DNA of 64,000 nt from Lithospermum erythrorhizon (taxonomy: Eukaryota; Streptophyta; Magnoliopsida; Boraginales; Boraginaceae): the NCBI GenBank assembly GCA_019722365.1, contig JADFUC010001203.1, positions 1 to 64,000 of the forward strand, written 5' to 3'. The position numbers were made by a program, and so were the translations under genes. Below are positions 25,931 to 37,068 of this stretch, one piece after another. The notes under the pieces were generated by a model. That model ran no database searches. It was not told where the DNA came from and was given only the letters and a program-made list of their open reading frames with translations. The stretch's first letter is position 1, and each line of letters opens with the position of its first letter.

Positions 25931-26335
25931 AAGTGGTGTTGTTCCGTCTTCCGGGCTTGTTCGGTGATTGTGCTTTAGAGCTTAAGGTGGCGGCGGGTGG
26001 CGGTTAATCGCCAGCGGTCCGTTAATTTGTTTGGATTGTAGTTCGGTTATACGTATAGTCGTTGTGTTAGGATTCTGTTTGTTGTATGTTGATTTTAATT
26101 GCCAGGAATATGTTGTATGTTGGTTTCTATTCTGTGGTTAGGAATACCACGATCGATTCTTTTCTTAAAAAGCGTTAACTTTGTCGGTTATATTGTTTTT
26201 TATTAAGTTGTTTGAGCAGTGTCTTTTAAACTTAGTCGTCCATCGATTGGTGACTTTGGTGTCCGAGGATTTGGGGACGATTTCTAACCTCACGGGCGTC
26301 ACGACCTGGGGGCGGTCGTTCTGGGTATAGTCCTA
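25931..26335 (+). repeat. LTR-like fragment X, copy 2
   Basis: Second copy of the fragment at 15137-15505; strongest similarity at 26120-26330. It ends ACCTGGGGGCGGTCGTTCTGG, like a gypsy LTR tail, and borders directly on copia F. Confidence 0.5.
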
Positions 26336-28880
26336 TTAACTCGCTTTCAATGATGCCGTTTTGAGGAGTGATAATTTGAAAACTCATGGATGATCCATAC
26401 GAGGAGTTGTAGAAGTCAATGAACCTGGAATTTTCAAATTCTTTCCCATGATCGCTCCTAATTCTGATGATGGTCAGTCCTTTTTCCCTCTACAATTGTG
26501 TGGCAAGCTGTTGAAACGAGCTTGAGGAACATGATTTTCTATGAGGAGTTATTTCGTGTGTATTTTGGAAATCATCCATACAGACATAGATATGCTTGCT
26601 TTTTCCTCCTATGCTGCTCCACTTGCATCGGCCCGTGAGTCCATGTCGCGATAGTTCCGGTATTCTAAGTTGTAACCACCTATTATAGCAATTTGGTGGG
26701 ACACCTGGAGTGCAACTGACTTGACATTCAGTGGCGTCTTTTACTTAATATTCGGAAGGAAGACCTCTTACAGCTTCTTTAGAGATGAGTTGTTGAATAT
26801 GTATGTAGTTAGTATGCCCTAACTTTCTGTGCCATAGATCCACATCTTCATCTGTTTTGCAAGACATGGCCACATGTAGGTATCTAAGGTAATAACTGTC
26901 GGGGGGCCATTTCATCGTGCACTTGGTCGGCCCAACCACACAGGCATCCTTCCGTTTTGGCAATCCATCCATACTAAAAACAACCTTTTCATGTGATTTT
27001 CCTTTTGCCCCCACTCCGCTAAAGTGACACAGTCTCGCACATGGTTTCTACATTTTTATTCAAGCGAAGATTTATTTCACATTAAACATGTACGGAGCGT
27101 CTACTATCAAATACCGTCCCTTCCGTGCAGTTCCTTTCAAAGAAGTAAACACTACATTGCTCGGTGCGCTATTCTTGACCCGTTGCATCTTAGATAAGTA
27201 ATACTTCTTGCGACCTACATCATATATTTTGTAACAGTATGGAGCTATGTGACCCCATTTTCCACAATGATAACACCTCCAGTCATACTTCTTTCTTTCC
27301 TCTTTCTCTGGCTGAGTAGTAATTCTGATTCCTCTTCACAAAATTAGAATTACAAATTCAATGATGACTTGAGGCAAGCCAGGTTGTAGTAGCTGGACCC
27401 TTTCGTCTGGCCTCTCTTTCAGTACATCCAATCCCAGAGTTGGATACATTCTTTTTCTCTTTCTCTAGAATCTCGTCAAGAATTTCGGTCTTTGGAGTCT
27501 TCATCTTGTTCTACTCTTGTCATAGTTTGAATCCTTCCCTCCAGAATTCCAATCTCAATCTTTTGATCTTCAACCATCTTGGCAAGTCCATAGTCCCCGT
27601 GATGCTTGTTTCTTTTTACCTTCCCACGAGAAGAATAGATTTGAGTTAGTTTGGTCCACTTTTGAAAAAGCATTTGGTAGTTGGCTATCAATTCTTCCCT
27701 CAATCGAGGATCCCCTTCATAAATCAGCACGTGTTGTCGATTTGAATGTGACTCGATGGATTTTCACTTGTCCCACGTCATGAATTTGCGATAAAAGGCA
27801 ACAAGTGTATTTTGTTCGTTCTTTCACTTTCACCGTCATTGAAGATGCCCGTCCAGAGATGAGTAATGTAATAACTCTTGGTTTGTTTAGCATTATAATT
27901 TGGACATTGAACTTGAATATGCCCAAACCCTCACGCTCTACATGTTGTATCCCATACATACGTTCTGGCGATTTTGTTGCTACGTGGGCGAGTCACGTTG
28001 CCTCCCCACATAGATTTGTTATTCTTCTTCGGTTGTCAAACCGTTTGTCATTGCCACTTGAATTCTCTCTCCTGCTTTGTGCTCTGATTTCTTATTGAAT
28101 CTTTCATAGTTTTGTTGAAGTTTTTTAGCAAAAGCCCAGACTCATGGTTTCTTAAGATCTTCACAAATGCTCCTCGCTGTAGCTGCTTATTTGGGGAAAT
28201 TCACTTTTCTTCTTGACTGGTTAGGTGGGTCGATCTTCGTTTGATAAGTTGTGAGATTTTCAATAAGATGTGACCTACGTGTTGCCCAAGATCTTTGTGC
28301 CTCTTCAATAGCATTAACTTTTAATACTCGAACTAGATGGTGGAATGGCCCTTAGTACCTTTCGTACTTGCTTCCTATTAGATATGGGTTCTCCAAGTGC
28401 AAAAGCCTCATTTGTCATATCATTAATTCTAGTGCTATAGGCAGTAATAGTTTCATCCTCTTCCATCTTAGTAGTTTCTCATCTGGTTGTTAGTTGTTGA
28501 AGCCTTGACATTCTAACCTTGGCAGTTCCTTCATAAGCTATTTGTAGTATTTCTCATGCTTCCTTACTTGGCAGTGCGGTTACTCGTCATCTTGAACACA
28601 CATTAGGATCAACGACCATTAAAATGGCATTCGGGAATATGTAATAGATTTCAGTAACCAAATCCTACTTGTGAGGAGTCCTTTACGCCTCAGTCTTCAT
28701 AACTTTCTTCCTCGCCCACGGCCTTTGTGGGAGGTGTCCTTGCCCCCTAGAAATCACAGAACCACATTTTTGGAATCAATTGATTTTAAGAAGGTAGTCG
28801 TCCCAGCTTTCTAGTATGGATAATTCTTTCTGCTCAATTGTGAAGTGCTTGTGATCATTCGCTCACTATTAGCTTCCGTT
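26336..28880 (-). pseudogene. Copia gag, protease region and integrase part of element F
   Basis: Minus strand, 5' end at right. Gag is at about 28260-28500 (YSTRINDMTNEAFALGE, then RKQVRKVLRAIPP), a UBN2-type gag. A coiled-coil-like charged stretch lies at 27476-27730. A complete zinc knuckle CYHCGKWGHIAPYC is at 27236-27275, spacing CX2CX4HX4C. The GAG-pre-integrase domain is at 26745-26880 (VDLWHRKLGHTNYIHIQQL). The integrase core is at about 26336-26700, with pieces resembling RSDHGKEFENSRFIDFY and TPQNG. The protease aspartate motif is not recognisable. The element ends at fragment X before RT. The integrase and gag motifs differ from those of elements B and C, so this is another copia lineage (Tork/Angela-like by eye). 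Confidence 0.8.
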
Positions 28881-29760
28881 TTTTATGAGTTCACTCTGGT
28901 CTCACTTTCGCCCAATATGTTCTTTTGCCCGCTCGTGCAATTGAAAAAGGGTAAAAGTCGCCTAGTAAACAGTCGAGTGTCCGACCAGCGGTCACTGACA
29001 CTTGATCTGTGATTGAGTAAGACTTCCTTGAATAAATAAATAAGCTGTGAAGTAAATAACTCAGATTTATAACCAAGTTTGGTGCAAGAGTTGCACACTA
29101 AATGCAGAGAGGCGAACTTGCCGCTGAGAAGCTCTACTATAATATGATGTAATTACAGTAGGGTCTTACATAAAATGTTCAGCGTTATATGATACTAGTA
29201 ACCTTCGATCTGGTTTCTAAGACTATGATCCACCTATCTTCTACTTCCACCTTGTCGGCGCTCTTCCGATTGTTTGACTTGCAATAACTCAATGGAAACT
29301 CTCAATGATTATTACAGCGGTGTTATAACAATCGTACATTAGTTGAAGATTAGAGACTTAACCCCCCAACACGCAAGTGACCCTACGCTAAATCTGAATA
29401 AACTCTTTCTCTATAAATGCAAGAATGCTTTGATGTAATAAAGATTATTTTGGTCATGCTTCATTCTTGATATGCGCCTTTATATAGTGTGAATTGCGTC
29501 TTGGGTTTCGCTCTTGATATGGTAAGATTGTTTGAGATCTACGCTCGCCCCGTAAACATTGAGTCGTTATGACTCGGCAGCTTGTCTTATCATAACAACT
29601 TGATCTCCAAGGAATATCTTTTCGAGATCTTCATATATCACCAAATCTTCCTTACCATATCTACGAATCCGATCTATGCAGTAGGACATCCGAAAACCCC
29701 TTACTGTTTTGACACTTACTTGTTGGTAGATAATGAATAACAACGTGTTACATACCAGTA
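28881..29760 (-). other. Probable leader and 5' LTR region of copia F
   Basis: Lies upstream of the F gag. Contains a TATA-like CTCTATAAATGC at about 29410, polyadenylation-like AATAAA at 29438 and terminal AT-rich blocks, as in a copia LTR, but the partner LTR is not in the window and the edges cannot be fixed. The 71-codon minus-strand frame at 28883-29098 is unrecognised. Confidence 0.35.
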
Positions 29761-30720
29761 TTATGACTCTTAACGTCTAGAAAAAAGCTTGATCCGGCAG
29801 TTACGCATCAACACCACTATTGCTACCTAAAAGTGTAGAGTGGGTGCCCCTCGTAAAATTCGTCATACTATATTAATTCTATGTAACACAAAGTTAATGG
29901 TCAATTCAATGTGACACAAAGTTACTACGCAGAAATAAGGGCTACAAGAACATTTTATGTAAATGTAGAAGAACAGTTTAGCTTCCATAAAATCAGGTGT
30001 ATTCATAGAACAAAGATTTGTGCGACATTGCAATGTATCATTTGGGGATATTATATCTCAAAAATTAACTCTTCCCACTTTATTGCGATTCTTTCTTGGG
30101 TAAAATATAATTGTGGTAATCAGGTAAAATATAATTGTGGTAATCCAAAAGCAACAAATGCAATGAAATTAACGAATGCCATTACTTTTTTATGAAGCTG
30201 CCTGATTTATGGTAAAACTCAACAGCGTTCCCATGAAAAAATGGGGAAAGCTTATTATAGACGCCTTGAAGTGATTACAAAAAGAGACAAGATAATAAAA
30301 GGGCAAATTTTTTCTTTCCATTATAATTTTGTGATCGAAATTATTGGATCAAATGAAATTACAAATTGTAGGATCATGGTGTTGGTTGATAAAAAAATAC
30401 GGAGTAATTGTGTATGCGTACAGTTTACTTGAATAATTTGGTATATGTAAATGAAGAAAATCAAATAGCATACAGAATAAAATCAAAATGATAATGTTGC
30501 TTGCTCTCACTGACATTCCGCATAAAAATGATTGATACATACATGAACAATATTCAACGATGTAGGATTTACACAATTACACGTCAACTCTTTCTTAATT
30601 ATTATTGTATTAAGAATCAACCTTGAACTTAGCTAGTTAATCATGATAAGTTGCTGTATGTTAAAGTTACTTACTGGATTCCAATTCATCAATCGAACCG
30701 ATCGATATCTCACTCATGCA
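29761..30720. other. Upstream region of the ERF gene
   Basis: AT-rich, no gene. It includes two similar TGTAACACAAAGTTA / TGTGACACAAAGTTA blocks at 29882-29928 and a 23-bp direct duplication at 30099-30145. Two open frames here (29911-30195 plus and 30349-30576 minus) have no recognisable motif. Confidence 0.6.
30099..30145. repeat. 23-bp tandem duplication upstream of the ERF gene
   Basis: Two perfect copies of GGTAAAATATAATTGTGGTA plus ATC, spaced by one base (period 24). They lie about 600 bp upstream of the ERF TATA box. Confidence 0.9.
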
Positions 30721-30728
30721 TATATAAA
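30721..30728 (+). promoter_or_regulatory. TATA box of the ERF gene
   Basis: TATATAAA, 90 bp upstream of the chosen start codon. Transcription would begin near 30750-30760, leaving a 5' leader of about 50-60 nt. It lies downstream of the in-frame ATG at 30643, which argues against that upstream start. Confidence 0.7.
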
Positions 30729-30810
30729 CCTATTATATTACTCTAAGTGTCTTCAGATCCATACACCAAGAAAAAAAAATATCTTGAAATTTATTGAAGC
30801 GATTATTGCT

Positions 30811-31641
30811 ATGGAGGATGAGTATGATAAGCCAGAACCCGAAACAATTCTCGAAAACGTGTGGGCAAATTTTATAGGGAAGGAAGAAGGAGGCAGATGT
30901 TTTTCAAATGATACATGGGAGGAATTACCAGGGCTTTCGGGTACAGATGGGTCAATGGAAGTGTTACAAAGACTACCAAGTTTAGGCCGATGGGTTTCGA
31001 TGGGGGCTGATGCATGGGAAGAGATTCTTAGAGAAATAATTCCTCCAATCAAAAAAGAACAAAATGAAATTGATGAATCCAAAACGACCTCAAAGGATTC
31101 AAACGGGGTGATGACGAATACTACAAAAGAAAACACGTTAGACAACGTGAAAGTTGATCAAAAAGTGATAACGAGACACCATAGAGGTGTACGACGACGC
31201 CCTTGGGGGAAGTACGCGGCGGAAATTAGGGATTCGTCGAGAAAAGGGGCTAGGGTTTGGTTAGGGACGTTTGAAACAGCAGAAGAAGCCGCCATGGCGT
31301 ATGACAAAGCTGCATTGAGAATTAGGGGTCCAAAGGCATACCTAAATTTCCCCTTAGAAATTGTTATGAACGAAGTTGCAAATAGTCTTGATTTCTCATC
31401 GATAAGTGAATCAACTGAATACAATCAAGGATGTAGTGAGATCAAACTGAATGCAAGAAAGAGGCGTTGCAGGGATCAAGAGTTTGCTTCCTATGAGGAT
31501 TTCGATATGATATCAGGACATAGTCAAACGAAACGAGCAACTTTGGAAGACAAATTTAGTTTTTCTGACCTTGATGATGTTGAATTTCTTGATCTTGGAA
31601 GTGATTATTTTGAGAATTTGTTGCGATCTTTGTCAGAATAA
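30811..31641 (+). CDS. AP2/ERF-domain transcription factor (ERF subfamily, group IX-like)
   Basis: Intact, intronless, 276 codons. ERF proteins are nuclear factors that bind GCC-box promoters and adjust ethylene, jasmonate and defence responses. The single AP2/ERF domain spans about residues 123-181: [19 protein letters not shown], then [22 protein letters not shown] and the [12 protein letters not shown] end. The AEIRD block and DKAA give the Ala and Asp positions typical of ERF rather than DREB. Residue 124 is His where most family members have Tyr (YRG element). The N-terminus is acidic with tryptophans ([25 protein letters not shown]), and the C-terminus is acidic ([17 protein letters not shown]), resembling the activation motif of ERF1/ORA59-type proteins. 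A basic KRRCRD at residues 217-222 may aid nuclear import. The frame is open from 30643, but that ATG is upstream of the TATA box; MEDEYD at 30811 is the better start. A direct TE neighbour lies 3' (CACTA at 32089). The exact orthologue is not assigned. Confidence 0.94.
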   Translation: MEDEYDKPEPETILENVWANFIGKEEGGRCFSNDTWEELPGLSGTDGSMEVLQRLPSLGRWVSMGADAWEEILREIIPPIKKEQNEIDESKTTSKDSNGVMTNTTKENTLDNVKVDQKVITRHHRGVRRRPWGKYAAEIRDSSRKGARVWLGTFETAEEAAMAYDKAALRIRGPKAYLNFPLEIVMNEVANSLDFSSISESTEYNQGCSEIKLNARKRRCRDQEFASYEDFDMISGHSQTKRATLEDKFSFSDLDDVEFLDLGSDYFENLLRSLSE

Positions 31642-32088
31642 ATATGAATTTAGTCGATAGCACAAGAAAACAAAAATGCAAATTGTGTGTGTAGTTGTTT
31701 TGTTATGTATACATCATCATGTGTCATAGCTAATTTGTTCATACAGAAGTTGAAAAACAAAATTCATATAAATAATATAATTAGTTCGAAATTAAACGGA
31801 TGTGTCTGATTATGTTAGTGTCGAGATAAAGTTAAACGAACTGACTGGCGGACGGCCTGTGTGGCTGTCCGTAGGCCCGTTAGAGTTCGGGTCCAGTCCT
31901 CGAACAATCTGCCGTTTAAACAGATCAGGGGGCTAAGGTATTGGGCCTAGTATTGGCCCGCTTAGGCTCACCATGTTTTATGTGGGCATATGGCCCGGTC
32001 CATTTTGAGGTCCGTTAGTCCTGTAACAAATGGGGTCAAGTAGCATAGGCGGTGGCCCATTTATCACCACTTTAACAAATCTAATTCT
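31642..32088. other. 3' flank of the ERF gene up to the CACTA element
   Basis: An AATAAA overlaps the stop codon region at 31637 and AAATAATA lies near 31768, so the transcript probably ends within about 200 bp. 31840-32050 is more GC-rich, with repeated GGCCCG/GGCCCGGTCC motifs of the kind found in decayed hAT or other DNA transposon ends. No gene. Confidence 0.5.
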
Positions 32089-33116
32089 CACTGTAAAACG
32101 TACCTACGCTGTTTGAAACGACCGACACCGCATGGTGCCTGTGATAAATGGGCTTCTGCTCGTGTCGCTTTAAAGGCCCGGGTTTTTTTTATTTGGGCCT
32201 TTTGTGTCGGTGTAGCGTTTGGGACCTTCTAATTAAAAAAAAAAAATCAAATTAATTATTTACCCGACACCACACCGACGCTTATGTTCAAGTATATATT
32301 AAAAAAAAATACGTTTTTTTCCCCACATCATCGCCTCCCCCCAAACCCTACTGATCCCCACTCGGCCCCACCCCGACGCCAATCGACGCCACCGCCGACC
32401 CCACCACCGCCACCGCCCACCACCGGCCCTAATTGACCCCCACCGCATCTACCCTCGTAAAAAGCGGTTTTTGCTTTTTGTTTTTTTTTTCGCTTTTTGC
32501 GCTTAATGTTTTAATTGTTTGTTTTTATAATTACTAGTATGTTTAATTGTTTGTTATTATGTTTAATTATGATCTAATTTCTTTTAATTCATTTTGTTTA
32601 TTGTTTTAATTAGTTGTTGTATAAATTTAAATTGTTTAATTAATTATTATTTTGATTTATCTTTGCTTTAATTTGTTAATTTGTATAGTTATGTTGAATC
32701 TATTCATTTTAATTAGTTAGATTGAATTGGGAATCAATGTTGGATTTATTTGGTTTTAATTTATTTTTAAATTGATTGAATTGCAATGAATTGTTGTTAT
32801 GAATTGAATTGGATTGAAGTTTGAATTATATTAGATTTGAGTTTGATTTAAACCAATTGGATTTGAATTGAATTTGATTTTCAAGTTTGAATTTGATTTG
32901 GATTTCAATTATATTTTGAGATTAAATCGAATTGAATTTTAATCGAATTGATAAAGAATTAGTTTGAATGTTGTTTGAATTAGATCGAAATGTTGTTTGA
33001 ATTAGATTTGAGTTTGAATGTTGTTTGAATTGGACTAATTGATTTGATTCGAATTGAATTGATTTGAATGATATTGTTTTAATTTTGATAGAATTTGAAT
33101 TTTGAAACGCAATTTG

Positions 33117-34640
33117 CATGGCTCCTCGCAAGTGTAAAACTCGGACGAAGAAGTGTACGATGTAGGAGCAAGTAGAGACGGTGTCAAGAGGCCTAGGTAG
33201 CCATCCCGACCTTGTGATCAAGCCAGCCTACCGGGCCCATGCCTTGACATAGCAGTACTACCCATCGACCTCAGACGATAAATAAGGAAAGCATCGCCGT
33301 CTTATATCCGCCAAAGATGACTGGCCCAGCAGATTCAGGCGAAAGCACGCCCACTCGACGATAGTCACTGCCGTCATTATCGCCGACGCCGAACATTTAA
33401 TCGGAGAGATACAATCGACGAGTCGGGTCCAAAGGACGATGACCTTACGGACATAATCCCGAGACTGGGCTGGTCGGATATGCGCACCGACAGGCCCATC
33501 GCCATCTCGCTGCCGGAGGATAGTTGCCACATACTTTGAGGGAGCCAAGAGCATTTTATTTATTGAGTTTGTCTTATTAATATTTATATTTATCATTTGT
33601 ATCTAATGAAATATGTTTGTTTATGTTAAAGCTTGGTTGGGTAGGCGAAAAGGTTCTTCTGAACTAAATGCGGAACCGGGGCGGAAGATCCGTGGCCGCC
33701 ACTATACAGATGTGGATCAAAGCGTGAAGGATGGCATATGGAATGCTTTTTTGGTAAGTATTTAAATATAAAAGTTTTGTGATTTTCGAATTGTGAAATT
33801 AGACTAACTTAATTTTATATTTATTTCAGGATCGATATGAGATTCAAGGAGGGAGCGTTGCATATGCCAGGCAGCTTTGGGAGGCTTCGAACAAGAAGAG
33901 GTGGCGAGATCTTCTTACGAAGGAAGCACAACAAGGGCCGAGGGGTGACCATCCGCCCTTCTCCTCGGGACCCGTGCCCCAATCGATCCGTGACTCGTTG
34001 TTCGGGGAGGCGGCGTCGTGCATCAGCGAGGATGACCAACGGCCCACTCCCAAAAGAATGGCCAGAATCGCATGACTCCCTGGCGGGTTCTGATGGAGCT
34101 CCTTCAAGCATTCCCTGGGAGCAAGTGGCCTTCTACGGTGAGGTTCATGATGAGATAAGTTTGATTTTTACTATTAAATTTTTATTTTTATTATTTCCAA
34201 GATAACTATGGCTTTAATTATGCTTCAAGTGTTTAGGATCGGGAAGCGTCTCTTCGCCGTTGAATATTCGTCTCATCTTAACAAGAAGCAGGGACAAGGC
34301 GATCAATTTTAACTGACGCGGGAATTCTACAACCTAAGGCTTCAGACGCTTTTGTAAGTTTTTATTTTTATACATTAAATTTAAACGTTATTTTTATAAT
34401 GCTATTTATATTTCATTCTTATGTTTGTATAATCCTATGTGGATGAGTAATGCTGTCTGTTCCACCTGTATAATGATCCTGACTGATCCACTAAAGCGCC
34501 CCCCGGGACAAGTGGATCATGATGCACTCACTCGTGAGGTCGGGATCGAGAAAGGCCGGATGTCAGAGCGGTTATACCCCCCCGCAACCGAGAGATGTTG
34601 ATGGATGCTGGTCCATCGATCCGCCTCCGCCCTCGAGGTG
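33117..34640 (+). pseudogene. CACTA accessory gene, Transposase_24 family
   Basis: The ATG at 33117 begins a basic peptide (MAPRKCKTRTKKCTM) closed by a stop at 33162. Exon-like blocks follow. 33640-33750 encodes GWVGRRKGSSELN and ends at a GTAAGT donor at 33751. The next block starts after a TTATTTCAG acceptor (about 33821-33829) with DRYEIQGGSVAYARQLWEASNKKRWRDLLTKEA (written here as motif landmarks DRYEIQ, KKRWRDLLTKE), and runs to about 34130. Further pieces extend to 34640. The DRYEI...KRWRDLLTKE pattern and its acceptor position match ERYDI...KEKWRNFITKEK at 16630. The overlapping minus-strand and alternative frames at 33821-34205 are shadows. Confidence 0.6.
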
Positions 34641-34861
34641 ATGCGCAGTTTATTTATATTTCATTCTTATATAATATGGAGACACTTGCACACCTCAAGA
34701 CACTGCAAGTGGTCCCGAATTAATAAAAAATTAAACGATACAAGGGCTATTACGTCAATGGGTACTACTTTTGACATTAGCGTGGTGATCGTGAACAAAG
34801 AGCACTTACAATAATGAGTCACAGGTTAAAGTTCCCCGCTACTACGAGCGATAACCATGTT

Positions 34862-35080
34862 GATTATTATGGGGTCATAGAAGAGATTTGAGAATTGTCG
34901 TACAGCTACATACGTGATAAAGTTGTACTTTTCAAGTGTTATTGGTTTGACACAAAGGTGTGGATTAAATATATCCGAGGAAACGAATCAAACACAAGAG
35001 TAGGCCTCTACATGCCCTCTTTATCAGCATCACAGCACAACAAGTATACTATCTTCGCTACATCTCAGCCGAAAGGGTAG
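34862..35080 (+). pseudogene. CACTA transposase C-terminal remnant (DUF4216-like)
   Basis: One reading frame of 73 codons with a single in-frame stop encodes DYYGVIEEI, then KVVLFKCYWFDTK, then a TRVGLY block and SLSASQHNKYTIFATSQ. This follows the DUF4216 pattern: a YGVLEDI-like start, a VVLFKCxWFD core, then a line ending with an ASQAxQVFY-like motif. DUF4216 sits at the C-terminus of TNPD-type CACTA transposases. The rest of that transposase (tnp2 core) is not seen in this element, and the remnant lies downstream of the Transposase_24 gene. Confidence 0.7.
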
Positions 35081-36658
35081 AGCATAAAATGGTGCTATAA
35101 TGAAGACTAATGCTAGAAGCCTAGTTTATCGGACTTAATGCAAAATGTCATGTGTCGCCTTAAATACTAAAGAGTCTTTCAAGAGGAGCAACAACCGCTC
35201 GTTTGTGGATTCATCAACGATGTTGATATCGCTGCGTAAGTGGATATTCAATTTGTTATCGAAGATGATTCGGGACACGACGATACTGGACGCTTCATGT
35301 AAAGACGCTGGGCCGGACTAAATCTTTGATAACGATTTAGACCTCGTGAGGAAGGCTATTTTGGGAACAATATACTAGTGAGGGCTAAGCCTCGGAAGAG
35401 AACTAGGAACCAATATTTTTATTTTCAAGTTTTTCGTGTATATAATCGACATAGTAAAACTTTCAATATTTCATTTCACTCTGAAAGGTAAAATTTTGAA
35501 GAAATACTATTTATTTTCGTGTGGGATTATTTGTATGGTTTTGATAAGTGTTTGTGTTTAGAACAAGTATATGATAATGGTGTGAAGTAGTACGTTGTTC
35601 GTTCTTTGGTATTATTAGGGCTATTGAATGTTCGTGTGTTCGTAAGGATAAAATAATCAATCAGGGTATTTATACGTATGAACGGTGTCGGCTAGGTGTC
35701 AACGTGTCGGTCTATGCTTTTACATTATTCAAACCGGTGTCGTATAGTGTCGGGTATGCCGGGTCCTCAAAATTTACAGATTCCCCGCTAAAATAAAGTG
35801 GAATTTTAAAATATTTTATATAAATAAGGCCGGTCGGCCGGTCAAGGCTGTCATTCTAAAATTTCGTATCTCATTCTTCCACTATATAAACACTTCTAAT
35901 CACATAATCACTATATTTTTTACATTTTAATTTTCACAATTTCGAAATTTCAATTATAATTTCATTTATTATTTTGTTTAATTTTATAATAATGACTACT
36001 AACTTTCTTATATTGTTTCTTTTGTAGGAAATTATTTGAGGTAATTATTTTGTTTGATATCTAATTATTTATTATCTACTAACCTTCTTATATTGTTTCA
36101 TTTAGTAGGAAAATTATTTGAGGTAATTATTTTGTTACATTTTATGTCTATCTAATTATTTTGTTTAATTTTGTTACATTTCGATTTTTTATGTCTATCT
36201 AATTTTTTATCTTGATAATAATGTTGTTACATTTCATTTTTATTGTAGGGAAAATTATCCAAAGAGAAAAAGTGGTAATTTTGATGTTTATGTTGATGAT
36301 TTTTGGATATTGTTTGTGTTATTATTTTTGTTTGATGTTTATATTGTTGTTCATGTTTTTTAGATAGTATTTTGTTATTATTTTTGTTTGATGTTTATGC
36401 TGTTGTTGATATTTTGTTTGATGTTTATATTGTTTTTGATGTTTTTGTATGTTGTTTGCCCTGCTTTTTTGATATTTTTGTGAATTTTGGTGTACTGCTG
36501 CGAATGCCGCAGCGATCCAGTTTATACTTTTTTCAAAATTTACTACATGGGCGCCGGCTCGGTGTCGGGTAGCCGGGTTTAGTGCATATATGTGGTGTCG
36601 GGTTTTTGTGCTCTATCTTTCAACATATTGTCGGTATTATAAATTATGCTGTGTCGGT

Positions 36659-36870
36659 AGTTTGGGTGAATAAATAAATCAAAAATAAAATTAATAAAAT
36701 AGAGTGTTTAGGGTGTCGGTAATAAAATAAATCAAAATAAAATTAATTAAATAAAGTGTCGGTATGGTGTCGGTAATAAAATAAATCAAAAATAAAATGA
36801 ATTAAATAGCATGGTTAAAGCGTCGGGTAATAAAATAAATCAAAATAAATTAAATGTTTGATGGTGTCGG
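36659..36870. repeat. 53-bp subterminal tandem repeat of the CACTA element
   Basis: Four units with GTGTCGGTAATAAAATAAAT followed by a CAAAATAAAATTAATTAA-type tail; clear unit starts at 36713, 36767 and 36820 (periods 54 and 53), with a worn unit at 36659. Subterminal repeats of CACTA elements are the usual binding sites of the element's accessory protein. Confidence 0.8.
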
Positions 36871-37068
36871 GTTAAGGTCGAGCCCAACCCAAACGGCTTG
36901 GTAATATCTCTTATCTAGTCTCGGTTTCGTGGTTCTGTATGAAATTTTGTGTCGCTGACAGGCGCTCGGTCGATTCTCACACCCCAATCGACACACTAAA
37001 ACCCTTAGCGACATGTCGGTAGTCGTAATTTCGGGCGACACCTTTGCCCTCGCTTTCTAGTAGTGTCT

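Larger units (their letters stand above)
32089..37065 (+). mobile_element. CACTA/En-Spm transposon with terminal motifs and TCT target duplication
   Basis: 4977 bp. The left end reads CACTGTAAAACG and the right end, read inward on the minus strand, CACTACTAGAAAGCG; both are worn forms of plant CACTA termini. The flanking bases are TCT on both sides (32086-32088 and 37066-37068), matching the 3-bp target duplication made by CACTA elements. Subterminal zones are rich in GTGTCGG / CCGACAC motifs (32110-32280, 35675-37020). A C-rich leader (32330-32455) is followed by a T-rich intron-like zone (32470-33110), a Transposase_24-type gene and a DUF4216 remnant. Stops and frameshifts make it non-autonomous. 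Confidence 0.8.

Noticed and set aside
18028..29760. Copia parts C (RT, RNase H, LTR) and F (gag to integrase) could be one copia element interrupted by gypsy D
   Set aside because: Orientation and domain order would fit, but C shares its LTR and 3' region with element B while the gag and integrase motifs of F differ from those of B. They are better treated as two lineages.
30643..30810. N-terminal extension of the ERF protein from an upstream in-frame ATG
   Set aside because: The TATA box at 30721 lies downstream of that ATG, and the extension has no ERF-like sequence.
30753..31145. 130-codon minus-strand frame opposite the ERF gene
   Set aside because: Antisense shadow of the ERF coding sequence; no recognisable domain.
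33821..34205. Three overlapping frames of 87-122 codons
   Set aside because: Shadows of the Transposase_24-type exon, whose recognisable frame is the one reading DRYEIQ and KKRWRDLLTKE.
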